Origin: an uncultured Eubacteriales bacterium
GTDB lineage: Bacteria > Bacillota > Clostridia > Oscillospirales > CAG-272
DNA: 12,177 nucleotides
Direction: 5' to 3'
Assembly: GCA_905201895.1 (NCBI GenBank)
Contig: CAJKPX010000066.1
Coordinates: 1 to 12,177 of the forward strand
The position numbers were made by a program, and so were the translations under genes. This document shows, in pieces, positions 1 to 5,546 of the stretch (positions are counted from its first letter, which is position 1; every line of letters starts with the position of its first letter). The notes under the pieces were generated by a model. It saw only the letters and a list, made by a program, of their open reading frames with translations, was not told where the DNA came from and ran no database searches.

Positions 1-55
1 AAGGTCCGCTCTGCAACCAACGCAAAAAGGACACCTTTCGGTGTCCTTTGCGTTG
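1..55. repeat. Left copy of a 55-bp direct repeat; contains a hairpin terminator
   Basis: These 55 bases are identical to 1899-1953; the repeat may extend left of the window. Inside is a hairpin, GGACACC (29-35), loop TTTC, GGTGTCC (40-46), with outer arms pairing GCAAA-type and TTTGC-type bases. Read on the minus strand it ends in TTTTTGCG, so it can terminate the minus-strand gene at 97-588. The right-hand copy abuts the 3' end of tRNA-fMet. Here identity stops two bases into what would be the encoded CCA, yet the arm complementary to a tRNA 3' end (13-23) is still present. This suggests the copy came from a tRNA-adjacent site. Confidence 0.85.
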
Positions 56-96
56 AGATGTGTTGACAAAAAAGATGCCAAGTTCAAATAATGATT

Positions 97-588
97 TTAG
101 GATTTAATGCTGCATATTCGCAACAAATGTTTTTCTAATAACACCCTTTCTTTTCGCGAACGAAACAACATTCCAACTAATCCAAATATCCAAAACAACG
201 CTGTAACGCACAGCCCACCCCATTGCACATTGTCAAAGGCAATAGCGTCATATACAAGTGTCGTCCACAATGCAATGCCTGCCGTAAAACAAATGATAAA
301 AGGGATGACAAACAATAGTCGCTTTCCAAATCTATATTCAATATCTATGTAACCATTTTTATTTACAATGTATTGAAAATAGATACAGTCATTCGCGTAT
401 CCATCAGTTTTTCCAACGTGTGCATAATGTTTACAGAGCCAAAATTTGCTTCGGTTGCGTTTTACGACAAAGACATCTTTATCATTATAACCTTTATCAA
501 AGCGTGTTTTATCTCGGCAAAAAGTTTTGAGGCGATCTAAAAATTGCTTTTCATTAAGTTTTGTTTCAATGCGCTTTGTTTTCCACAT
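97..588 (-). CDS. Small predicted membrane protein of unknown function (163 aa)
   Basis: I do not recognise a named family. The first ~90 residues are soluble, rich in Lys, Arg, Tyr and Phe. They are followed by two hydrophobic segments (about 91-113 and 122-143) separated by a short loop, then a basic C-terminal tail, so it is probably a two-pass inner-membrane protein with a cytoplasmic N-terminal domain. The start is taken as ATG at 588, preceded by AAAGGCGG about 7-10 bases upstream. A GTG at 597 would add three residues but would sit only about 9 bases from the predicted transcription start and almost on top of the AAAGG. A consensus promoter at 613-641 drives it alone, and the hairpin of the 55-bp repeat lies downstream. 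The gene is clearly AT-richer than the chromosomal genes to the right, consistent with horizontal acquisition. Coding status is fairly sure; function is unknown. Confidence 0.75.
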   Translation of the reverse strand: MWKTKRIETKLNEKQFLDRLKTFCRDKTRFDKGYNDKDVFVVKRNRSKFWLCKHYAHVGKTDGYANDCIYFQYIVNKNGYIDIEYRFGKRLLFVIPFIICFTAGIALWTTLVYDAIAFDNVQWGGLCVTALFWIFGLVGMLFRSRKERVLLEKHLLRICSIKS

Positions 589-612
589 AACAGACACCGC
601 CTTTCCGGCTTT

Positions 613-641
613 ATTATAGCATAAAACCTATTCTTTTTCAA
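613..641 (-). promoter_or_regulatory. Sigma-A promoter for the 163-aa membrane protein
   Basis: On the minus strand: -35 TTGAAA (636-641), 17-base spacer, -10 TATAAT (613-618) with a TG extension (TGC TATAAT). The transcription start would fall near 606, leaving a leader of under 20 bases before the ATG at 588. Confidence 0.8.
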
Positions 642-658
642 CCTTTATGATAAAAACC

Positions 659-680
659 GCTTTTCGCCACAGCGAAAAGC
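659..680 (-). terminator. Hairpin followed by GGTTTTT on the minus strand
   Basis: Perfect 9-bp stem GCTTTTCGC / GCGAAAAGC with a 4-base loop. On the minus strand it is followed by GGTTTTTATC, so it may be a second terminator behind the four-helix-bundle operon, insulating it from the promoter at 613-641. Confidence 0.45.
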
Positions 681-682
681 TA

Positions 683-778
683 CCTTTTCTTTTCTCTCTT
701 CTCTCTTATCTCTTCTCTGGAAAAGTCGCGCGGGAGATTTAGAGAAAAGTGAAGAGTGAAAAGAGAATAGTGAAAAGT
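683..778. repeat. Imperfect inverted repeat, pyrimidine arm / purine arm with AGTGAA motifs
   Basis: A pyrimidine-rich arm (about 683-718, built of CTTTTCT and CTCTTCTCT units) is the imperfect reverse complement of a purine-rich arm (about 741-778). The purine arm contains AGTGAAG, AGTGAAA and AGTGAAAAG. The centre is a short GC-rich spacer. The same AGTGAA(G) word recurs in the hairpin array at 1483-1560, on the other side of the four-helix-bundle operon. Confidence 0.6.
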
Positions 779-780
779 AC

Positions 781-816
781 AAAAAGAAAACCACCCTGAT
801 GGGTGGTTTTCTTTTT
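781..816. terminator. Bidirectional terminator, perfect 16-bp stem
   Basis: AAAAAGAAAACCACCC and its exact reverse complement flank a TGAT loop, so both strands read a GC core followed by a T-rich tail. It lies about 60 bases downstream of the stop of the 67-aa gene at 876-1079 and probably ends that operon. Confidence 0.85.
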
Positions 817-875
817 GCGAAGAAGCGCACAAACGGTGCGTAAGCGTAGGTAAAAACGCAAAAAAGGTGCGTAAA

Positions 876-1079
876 TCAATAATCGGTTAACACCGCGATC
901 CCATATTTGTTGTATTTCGCACGAAAAACATTGGATTCTTCGAAATCACAATACATCCTCTTAAATTTCTTTATTGCCTGCTTTTTTGACCATGCTTTAC
1001 AGATTGCACAGTCATCGTTTGCATTGTGTATTTCATCCCCTGCCCTAGAACCGCTAATGTACAAGCAATAAACAAACAT
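876..1079 (-). CDS. Small unknown protein (67 aa), coupled to the four-helix-bundle gene
   Basis: Function not recognised. The protein is short and mixed-charge, begins MFVYCLYISG, has a basic helical centre (SKKQAIKKFKRMY) and ends YGIAVLTDY; three Cys residues lie in the first 45 positions. There is no signal peptide and no clear membrane segment. The start is set by AAAGGAGAG located inside the end of the upstream gene, about 6 bases before the ATG. The stop of the upstream gene and this start overlap by one base (TAATG), the classic arrangement for translational coupling, so the two products are likely made together and may work together. An in-frame upstream ATG at 1139 would need a long overlap with the upstream gene and has no comparable ribosome binding site. 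The gene is AT-rich, like its partner, and unlike the chromosomal genes right of 2500. Confidence 0.75.
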   Translation of the reverse strand: MFVYCLYISGSRAGDEIHNANDDCAICKAWSKKQAIKKFKRMYCDFEESNVFRAKYNKYGIAVLTDY

Positions 1080-1429
1080 TATTGTCTCTCCTTTGCTGTA
1101 TTGATAGAAGAAATAAGCATTACTCGAATACTCGTACAAGCGGAATCTAACGCTTTGTATTCGCTTTCGGTAATGTAATTTGTCTTATATAAAAGTTCCA
1201 ACCAATATCCCGTTTCGTTTGCTTCCTTGAGTGCGATTTGAAGCTTAGCAATAAAATCAGCCTTACCGTGAGCATACTGTGCTTCACGGATGTTTGCTCC
1301 AATAGAGGTGCCGCTTCTGCCGATTTGGTTGGATATTATAGATTCTCGCTTTTCTTTAAGTGATTTTACAAGATTTATTATTTGAACTGCAAAATCCATA
1401 GATTGTGAGCGGAGTTTGGATTCGGACAT
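1079..1429 (-). CDS. Four helix bundle protein (S23 / 23S rRNA intervening-sequence protein family)
   Basis: The 116-residue product carries the hallmark of the TIGR02436 four-helix-bundle family: helix 1 with MDFAVQIINLVKSL (11-24), then the conserved stretch IGRSGTSIGANIREA (36-50), then helix 3 around FIAKLQIALKEANETGYWLELL (59-80), and a final helix (89-112). The length is normal for the family. Members are found in 23S rRNA intervening sequences and, as the Avd relatives, in diversity-generating retroelements, where they are basic nucleic-acid-binding pentamers; their role elsewhere is unsettled. ATG at 1429 was chosen because GAGGTG lies 6 bases upstream; an upstream start at 1465 overlaps the promoter. 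The gene has its own promoter (1454-1482), abutted by an array of hairpins, and overlaps the next gene by one base. No 23S rRNA or reverse transcriptase is in the window. Confidence 0.9.
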   Translation of the reverse strand: MSESKLRSQSMDFAVQIINLVKSLKEKRESIISNQIGRSGTSIGANIREAQYAHGKADFIAKLQIALKEANETGYWLELLYKTNYITESEYKALDSACTSIRVMLISSINTAKERQ

Positions 1430-1453
1430 GATATGCACCTCACTTTCACCAAC

Positions 1454-1482
1454 ATTATACCACATACTTACAATTATTTCAA
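1454..1482 (-). promoter_or_regulatory. Sigma-A promoter for the four-helix-bundle operon
   Basis: Minus strand: -35 TTGAAA (1477-1482), 17-base spacer, -10 TATAAT (1454-1459) with the TGG extension. The first AGTGAAGT linker of the hairpin array begins directly upstream of the -35 box. Confidence 0.85.
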
Positions 1483-1483
1483 T

Positions 1484-1654
1484 AGTGAAGTTGCGGCAAG
1501 CCGCAGTGAAGTCGTTCCTTGCGGCACAGTGAAGTTGCTCCTTCGGAGCAGTTAAGTTAAGTGTTCCGCATCTTATCGCGCGAAGCGCACTTCACGAGGC
1601 GTAGCCTCGCTTCACTTGCGAAGCATACTTCACGTTCCGCTTGCGGAACACTTA
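1484..1654. repeat. Array of short GC-rich hairpins with AGTGAAGT / ACTTCAC linkers
   Basis: The left half holds hairpins TGCGGC-aa-GCCGCA (1492-1505), a decayed one near 1513-1527, and TGCTCC-ttc-GGAGCA (1536-1550), separated by AGTGAAGT in direct orientation. The right half holds GCGC-gaa-GCGC (about 1578-1588), GAGGC-gta-GCCTC (about 1595-1607), a small TGC-gaa-GCA hairpin (1617-1625) and GTTCCGC-tt-GCGGAAC (1634-1649), separated by the reverse complement ACTTCAC. A 12-bp inverted pair, TAAGTGTTCCGC (1558-1569) and GCGGAACACTTA (1643-1654), encloses the right half. No open frame here is credible. The pattern resembles repetitive extragenic palindrome clusters rather than CRISPR. Confidence 0.8.
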
Positions 1655-1657
1655 GTT

Positions 1658-1699
1658 CAAAAAAGCCTAATTTGTCGGTAGACAAATTAGGCTTTTTTG
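1658..1699. terminator. Perfect 19-bp hairpin with A/T tails
   Basis: CAAAAAAGCCTAATTTGTC (1658-1676), loop GGTA, and the exact reverse complement (1681-1699). A GC-containing core followed by six T in either direction makes this a strong bidirectional terminator. On the minus strand it sits immediately after the tRNA-fMet-like 3' end at 1701-1721. Confidence 0.8.
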
Positions 1700-1721
1700 T
1701 TGGTTGCGGAGGTGGGATTTG
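1699..1721 (-). repeat. Second copy of the tRNA-fMet 3' end including CCA
   Basis: These 23 bases are identical to 1950-1972, which are the last bases of the tRNA-fMet gene: part of the T loop, the T-stem 3' strand, the acceptor 3' strand, the discriminator and the CCA. Beyond 1721 the two copies diverge, so there is no second complete tRNA. This could be an attachment-site-like duplication or part of a repeat that mimics the tRNA end. Confidence 0.85.
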
Positions 1722-1867
1722 CCGCCTGCGGCTTTTGCCCTCCACCAAATCATAGTCGTTGCGCGTCGCAATCACAGATTGCTTCTTCAACTCCTTGATT
1801 TGGCGGTTTCGGCTGCACAAAAACACCGCACCGTGGTGTTTTTGCTTGCCTACCCACTCCCTCCGCC
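1701..1867 (-). other. Cloverleaf-like structured repeat ending in a tRNA-fMet 3' end (candidate ncRNA)
   Basis: Read on the minus strand, GCGGAGG (complement of 1860-1866) can pair with CCTCCGC (complement of 1706-1712). The stem continues as TGGG (1853-1856) with CCCA (1713-1716) after a 3-base bulge. Three arms lie inside: a 10-bp hairpin (1818-1827 with 1835-1844); a long arm (1742-1752 with 1796-1806, one mismatch) topped by GCAATC-aca-GATTGC (1768-1782); and a GCCG/CGGC hairpin (1721-1732). The sequence then ends in AACCA and runs into the terminator at 1658-1699. No independent promoter is evident, so it may be a mobile or decayed repeat rather than a transcribed gene. The pairing was found by eye and no energy was calculated. 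Confidence 0.35.
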
Positions 1868-1898
1868 GCCTGCCGCTGCCGGAGGAAGTGCATGGCTC

Positions 1899-1951
1899 AA
1901 GGTCCGCTCTGCAACCAACGCAAAAAGGACACCTTTCGGTGTCCTTTGCGT

Positions 1952-1953
<2 letters not shown>
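1899..1953. repeat. Right copy of the 55-bp direct repeat
   Basis: Identical to 1-55. It covers the tRNA trailer hairpin and the first two bases of the CCA end of tRNA-fMet (minus strand). Together with the left copy it brackets the AT-rich segment with the four-helix-bundle operon and the 163-aa gene. Confidence 0.9.

Positions 1954-1958
<5 letters not shown>
1911..1958 (-). terminator. Terminator of the tRNA-Leu/tRNA-fMet operon; pairs with the tRNA 3' end
   Basis: A core of GGACACC-tttc-GGTGTCC (1927-1944) is extended by 14 further pairs (1911-1924 with 1945-1958) around a 2-base bulge, giving a 21-bp stem. On the minus strand the 3' half carries TTTTT (1922-1926). The stem includes the CCA and the last acceptor bases of tRNA-fMet, and weaker pairing continues up to 1962. 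Confidence 0.75.
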
Positions 1959-2029
<71 letters not shown>

Positions 2030-2124
2030 ATAGATTGGGGTGCGTTCCGTTAACATTGCCTTTTGCCGGGGAAGCGTTCACTTCTCTTTCCGCCGACTGC
2101 GCCGCTTTCGCGTAAATCCCTCAG

Positions 2125-2213
2125 TGGTGCCGGTGACCGGGATCGAACCGGTACGATACTCACGTATCACGGGATTTTAAGTCCCGGGCGTCTGCCTGTT
2201 CCGCCACACCGGC
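2125..2213 (-). tRNA. tRNA-Leu (anticodon TAA)
   Basis: The reverse complement runs from GCCGGTG to CACCGGC followed by A and CCA, giving a 7-bp acceptor stem and an encoded CCA. The anticodon arm GGGA-CTTAAAA-TCCC gives anticodon TAA (codon UUA). A long variable arm (GATAC-GTGA-GTATC) identifies a class II leucine tRNA. The length of 89 bases is normal. It is first in a two-tRNA operon. Confidence 0.96.
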
Positions 2214-2266
2214 AAGGTAGCACCGAGAGACTATTTTTGCGCCCCCTGTGACGGTTCGCATGGGTT

Positions 2267-2295
2267 ATTATACCACATCCCATCCCTCTTGTCAA
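2267..2295 (-). promoter_or_regulatory. Consensus promoter of the tRNA operon
   Basis: Minus strand: -35 TTGACA (2290-2295), 17-base spacer, -10 TATAAT (2267-2272) with TGG extension: a perfect consensus, as expected for stable RNA genes. The rest of 2296-2450 is an AT-rich spacer with only a weak 6-bp hairpin (2398-2413) and no coding sequence I can support. Confidence 0.92.
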
Positions 2296-2450
2296 CCCCT
2301 TTTTCGTTTTTTCTTGAAAATCTTTTCTCAAACCGACGATGCGTGACGGATTCCCCTTCCTATTCTACGCCGTTTGGGCACGCGCTATGCGTCCCTTTTC
2401 CTTTTTGAAGGAATATTTTTTGAAAGTCGGCGTCTTTTTGTAAAGAAACC

Positions 2451-2479
2451 TTGCAATGACGAGCCCTTTGTGATACAAT
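2451..2479 (+). promoter_or_regulatory. Promoter of the DeoR-family regulator gene
   Basis: -35 TTGCAA (2451-2456), 17-base spacer, -10 TACAAT (2474-2479) with TGA extension. It lies about 65 bases upstream of the ATG at 2546. Confidence 0.75.
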
Positions 2480-2545
2480 ATAGGCAAGAAGGCGATATAC
2501 TTCCCCCCATTTTCTGCAATTGGGCGCGAAAGGAGAACGCACACC

Positions 2546-3253
2546 ATGCTAATCATTAGCCGACAACAACAGATTCTCGATATTCTCAAGCGCGATCGAA
2601 GCGTGAGCGTGCCGCGTCTTGCACGCGAGCTTTTTGCCAGCGAACCCACCATTCGCCGCGACCTTGCCGCCCTCGAGAAGCAGGGCTATCTCAAGCGCGT
2701 TTACGGTGGTGCAATTCTGGGCGGTGCTCCCGACCGCGAAATCCCCTACGAGGTGCGCGCGAGCGAGCAGGAGCGCGCAAAGGAGATCATGGCACGTCGG
2801 GCGGCGACTTACCTGCACAAGGGGGACGTGGTGTTTCTCGACGGCTCCTCGTCGGCGGCACACATGGTGGACCCGATCGCTGAGGTTGGCGACATTCTGG
2901 TGGTAACGAGCGGAGCCAAGACCGCGATCGCCCTTGCCGAGCGCGGCGTGCGCGTAATCTCAACGGGCGGACAGATGATCACACGCTCCTTTTGCTACGT
3001 TGGCAGCCATGCCGAGGCATGCGTGCGCGGAATCCGTGCCTCCACCGTATTTCTCTCCTGCCGCGGGCTCTCGGACGACGGCGAGGTGAGTGACATCTCG
3101 ATCGAGGAGATCAACCTGCGTCGGGTGATGCTGGAGCGCTCGCGCATCAAAATCCTGCTCTGCGACAGCAGCAAATTCGGCAAGCAATATCTCTATTCGC
3201 TGGGTTACAAAAGTGATTTTGACGCTGTGATTTCCGAGCTTGATGATGAATAA
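2546..3253 (+). CDS. DeoR/GlpR-family transcriptional regulator
   Basis: The 235-residue protein has the two-domain layout of DeoR repressors. Residues 6-58 form the N-terminal winged helix-turn-helix: QQQILDILK, then LARELFASEPTIRRDLAALEKQGYLKR, ending in the conserved YGGA. Residues 74-232 form the DeoRC sensor domain related to sugar-phosphate isomerases, with the phosphate-loop-like FLDGSSSA (97-104), TSGAKTA (121-127), STGG (139-142), the SCRGLSDDGEVSD segment and CDSSKFGK (206-213). Family members bind a phosphorylated sugar or similar metabolite and repress nearby catabolic genes; the ligand cannot be read here. The start is supported by AAAGGAG 10 bases upstream and a promoter at 2451-2479. 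No sugar-utilisation gene is adjacent. The next gene on the same strand, 75 bases away, is a membrane protease, an unusual partner for this family. Confidence 0.93.
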   Translation: MLIISRQQQILDILKRDRSVSVPRLARELFASEPTIRRDLAALEKQGYLKRVYGGAILGGAPDREIPYEVRASEQERAKEIMARRAATYLHKGDVVFLDGSSSAAHMVDPIAEVGDILVVTSGAKTAIALAERGVRVISTGGQMITRSFCYVGSHAEACVRGIRASTVFLSCRGLSDDGEVSDISIEEINLRRVMLERSRIKILLCDSSKFGKQYLYSLGYKSDFDAVISELDDE

Positions 3254-3328
3254 TTTGGAATAAGAATTAGAACTATTTTAAAAAGAAGGCAGAAACACTA
3301 TTAAAAACAGTGCAAAAAGGAGAAATTT

Positions 3329-5383
3329 ATGTCACCACAAATCAGAAAAGGACTTTCCTACGTTTTCCGCGCCCTCGGCGCCGTTGCCGTCACCGCAGCA
3401 ATGGCAGTGGCAGGCGTCGAGCTCGCGCCCCTGTTTCCGTCCTCGGTGGGGCATGTGCTCGGCTTTGTGGCGCTTGGAATCCTCGGGCTTCTGCTCGTCC
3501 TGATCGCTGCAAGCTGCTGCGCGTTCGCCGTTTTTCGGAAGAAGCGCTCGGAGAGCGTGCAAAGGATGCAGGAATTTTATCTCGCGCAACGCGAAGCAGC
3601 ATGTGAGGACCTGCCGCGCGCCGTCAAAAGACTCGTGCGTCTGCGTCGCATGCTCGACGCGTGCTCGCTTCTGACCGCGCTCGTTGCGCTCTTTCTCGCC
3701 TTTGCCATCGGTGTTGCCTCGGCACAGAGCGGCGACTCGGTTGGACTATCCATCATTCCCGTCTATCTGCTCTACGCCATCTTCGGGCGCATTGTGCCAT
3801 ACGCCGAGAAGCCCGATTTCAGCGGCTACGTCTCGCCCGCCGACTACCCCACCCTGCAAGCGCTGGCGGCAAAGGCAGCTGCGGCGTCGGGGCTCTCAGG
3901 AGAAATTCGCATCTTTCTGCTCAGCAACTGCAACGCAGGCATTGCAAAAATCGGCAAGACCTACTCGCTCCAGCTCGGCGTGCAGCTGCTCCTGGCACTC
4001 TCCGAGGAGGAGCTCTACTGTGTCCTGCTCCATGAGTTTGCGCACCTGACCAAGGACGGCAACCCCTCCGACCGCGAATTTATGACCTACAACGCGATCA
4101 CCTCGCGCGATGCCACCGTCCTCGATCAGCTCTGCAACCTGCTGTTCCTCTACCCCGAGGCGCTCTTTACCTTTGAATATTTCGTCTACCGCATTGCCTC
4201 CTCGATCGCGATCGAGCAGATCGCCGACAACGCGATCCTGCAGCACGGAAACCCGCAAACCGCGGCAAACGCGCTCGGAAAGCTTGCATTCTACGAGCTT
4301 TTTGAATATGAGATGGCAGACTTTGTGGGGGAGCATTTCTTCGCCCCCGAGGAGCCGCGCTCCAACGCGATGACGGTGCTCTCCGATGCCTTCCGCCGTG
4401 CCGTTGCCGCGCGCGAGGACTTCTGGCGCTCGCTTCTCGCGAAGGAAATCGAGCCGCGCACCGCGTCGCACCCCATTTTGCGCCGACGCCTGCAATCGCT
4501 CGGCGTATCGGATTTCACGGTCACGCTTCCCACCGATTACGAGGGGGCGTACGGCGAGGAGGTCCTGCGGGCGCGTGATGCCGTGGAGGCTGAATTCCTC
4601 GAGGCAGAAAAGGAGGGCTACGCCGAGCGACGCGAGCAGGCATATCTGGTTCACGTACGCACGGTTGAAAAATGGCAGGCTGCGAACGGCGAGGTTTCGG
4701 TGGAGGAGACCCGTGCGGTGATCAATGCACTCTGGGCGCTCGACCGCCGAGAGGAGCTTGAGGGATTCTGCGATCACCTGATCAGCACCTCAACCAACAA
4801 ATTTGCCACACCGCACGCCGAGATGACCAAGGGTCAGCTCATGCTCCGCCGCTACGATCAGGGCGGCATCGAGCACATCTGGCGCGCGATCGAGCTCAAC
4901 AAGAACTACGTGGACGAGGGACTCGACGCGATCGGTCATTTCTGCTGCATGATGGGACTGCAGGAGGAGCTGGACCACTACCGCGAGCGCGCGCTGGAGC
5001 TGGGGCAGCAGCAGGTGGACGAATATTCAGGAACAGAAAGCCTCTCGCCCCGCGACAACCTCCGCCCCGACGAGATGCCCGAGGGCATGCTGGATGGGAT
5101 CCTTGCCTACGTCGACTCGGTTGACGTCAATCGGGCGATCCAACGCATCTACGTGGTGCGAAAGGTGATTACCGAGCAGTTCTTCTCGAGTGTGTTCGTG
5201 GTTGAGCCGAAAAAGGACGCCAAGCCCGAGGACGTGGACGACGTGATGGATAAAATCTTCAATCACCTCGACACGCATCCCGCCGATTGGCAGTTCTCGC
5301 TCTTTCTCTTTGATGCGCAGACCGCCCGCGCGGTCAATCGCGTGAAGGGCAGCTGCGTGCTCGACCGCGAGGCAAAGAAATGA
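3329..5383 (+). CDS. M48-like membrane zinc metalloprotease
   Basis: The 684-residue protein starts at an ATG 6 bases after AAAAAGGAG. Four hydrophobic segments are visible (about 10-33, 41-69, 111-132, 138-156), anchoring it in the membrane. The catalytic motif HEFAH is at 235-239, inside LLHEFAHLTKDG, and a plausible third zinc ligand is E296 in the IEQIAD segment, with D300 in the usual E-x3-D spacing of family M48 (HtpX/Ste24-like). Residues about 445-570 look helical and TPR-like. The last ~80 residues, from DVNRAIQRIYVVRKV, are a separate alpha/beta piece I do not recognise. HtpX-type proteases are about 290 residues, so this one has a long C-terminal extension. It may be cotranscribed with the DeoR gene; a weak promoter-like pair (TTGGAA 3255-3260, TTAAAA 3278-3283) lies between them. 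Substrate unknown. Confidence 0.85.
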   Translation: MSPQIRKGLSYVFRALGAVAVTAAMAVAGVELAPLFPSSVGHVLGFVALGILGLLLVLIAASCCAFAVFRKKRSESVQRMQEFYLAQREAACEDLPRAVKRLVRLRRMLDACSLLTALVALFLAFAIGVASAQSGDSVGLSIIPVYLLYAIFGRIVPYAEKPDFSGYVSPADYPTLQALAAKAAAASGLSGEIRIFLLSNCNAGIAKIGKTYSLQLGVQLLLALSEEELYCVLLHEFAHLTKDGNPSDREFMTYNAITSRDATVLDQLCNLLFLYPEALFTFEYFVYRIASSIAIEQIADNAILQHGNPQTAANALGKLAFYELFEYEMADFVGEHFFAPEEPRSNAMTVLSDAFRRAVAAREDFWRSLLAKEIEPRTASHPILRRRLQSLGVSDFTVTLPTDYEGAYGEEVLRARDAVEAEFLEAEKEGYAERREQAYLVHVRTVEKWQAANGEVSVEETRAVINALWALDRREELEGFCDHLISTSTNKFATPHAEMTKGQLMLRRYDQGGIEHIWRAIELNKNYVDEGLDAIGHFCCMMGLQEELDHYRERALELGQQQVDEYSGTESLSPRDNLRPDEMPEGMLDGILAYVDSVDVNRAIQRIYVVRKVITEQFFSSVFVVEPKKDAKPEDVDDVMDKIFNHLDTHPADWQFSLFLFDAQTARAVNRVKGSCVLDREAKK

Positions 5384-5432
5384 GCTTTTGCGAGTGCAAT
5401 GTTTTTAGAGTGATATCATCTGTTTTTTGAAT

Positions 5433-5487
5433 ACGGGGGTGAGTCCCATGCAGAAAATGCATTGGTACTCACCCCCGTCGTTTTTTT
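5433..5487 (+). terminator. Strong terminator after the M48-like gene
   Basis: ACGGGGGTGAGT (5433-5444) pairs with ACTCACCCCCGT (5467-5478), with an inner ATGCA/TGCAT stem, followed by CG and seven T (5481-5487). It lies about 50 bases after the stop. Confidence 0.9.
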
Positions 5488-5490
5488 GAG

Positions 5491-5519
5491 AAGGGGCTGC
5501 GTCAATGACGCAGCCCCTT
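5491..5519. terminator. Perfect 13-bp hairpin between convergent genes
   Basis: AAGGGGCTGCGTC / GACGCAGCCCCTT with an AAT loop. It is 27 bases past the stop of the minus-strand leucine-rich-repeat gene. It has no T-run on either strand, so termination there is less certain than the stem suggests; it may act mainly as a 3' end stabiliser. Confidence 0.5.
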
Positions 5520-5546
5520 GTTTGGAATCGGTGCAATTCTGTTCGC

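Noticed and set aside
645..830. A 61-codon minus-strand open frame
   Set aside because: It reads through two hairpins and a pyrimidine/purine inverted repeat; its Ser/Phe/Arg-rich translation is low complexity.
1484..1654. CRISPR array
   Set aside because: Linkers are only about 8 bases, the intervening sequences are themselves palindromes, orientation switches half way, and there are no cas genes.
683..1654. Diversity-generating retroelement or 23S rRNA intervening sequence
   Set aside because: The four-helix-bundle gene resembles proteins from both, but the window has no reverse transcriptase, no template/variable repeat pair and no 23S rRNA.
1658..1867. tmRNA
   Set aside because: There is no tRNA-Ala-like G-U acceptor pair, no tag-peptide reading frame, and the length is about half that of a tmRNA.
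3896..4777. A 293-codon minus-strand open frame inside the M48-like gene
   Set aside because: It is antisense to the segment encoding the HEFAH motif, has no start signal and no recognisable domain.
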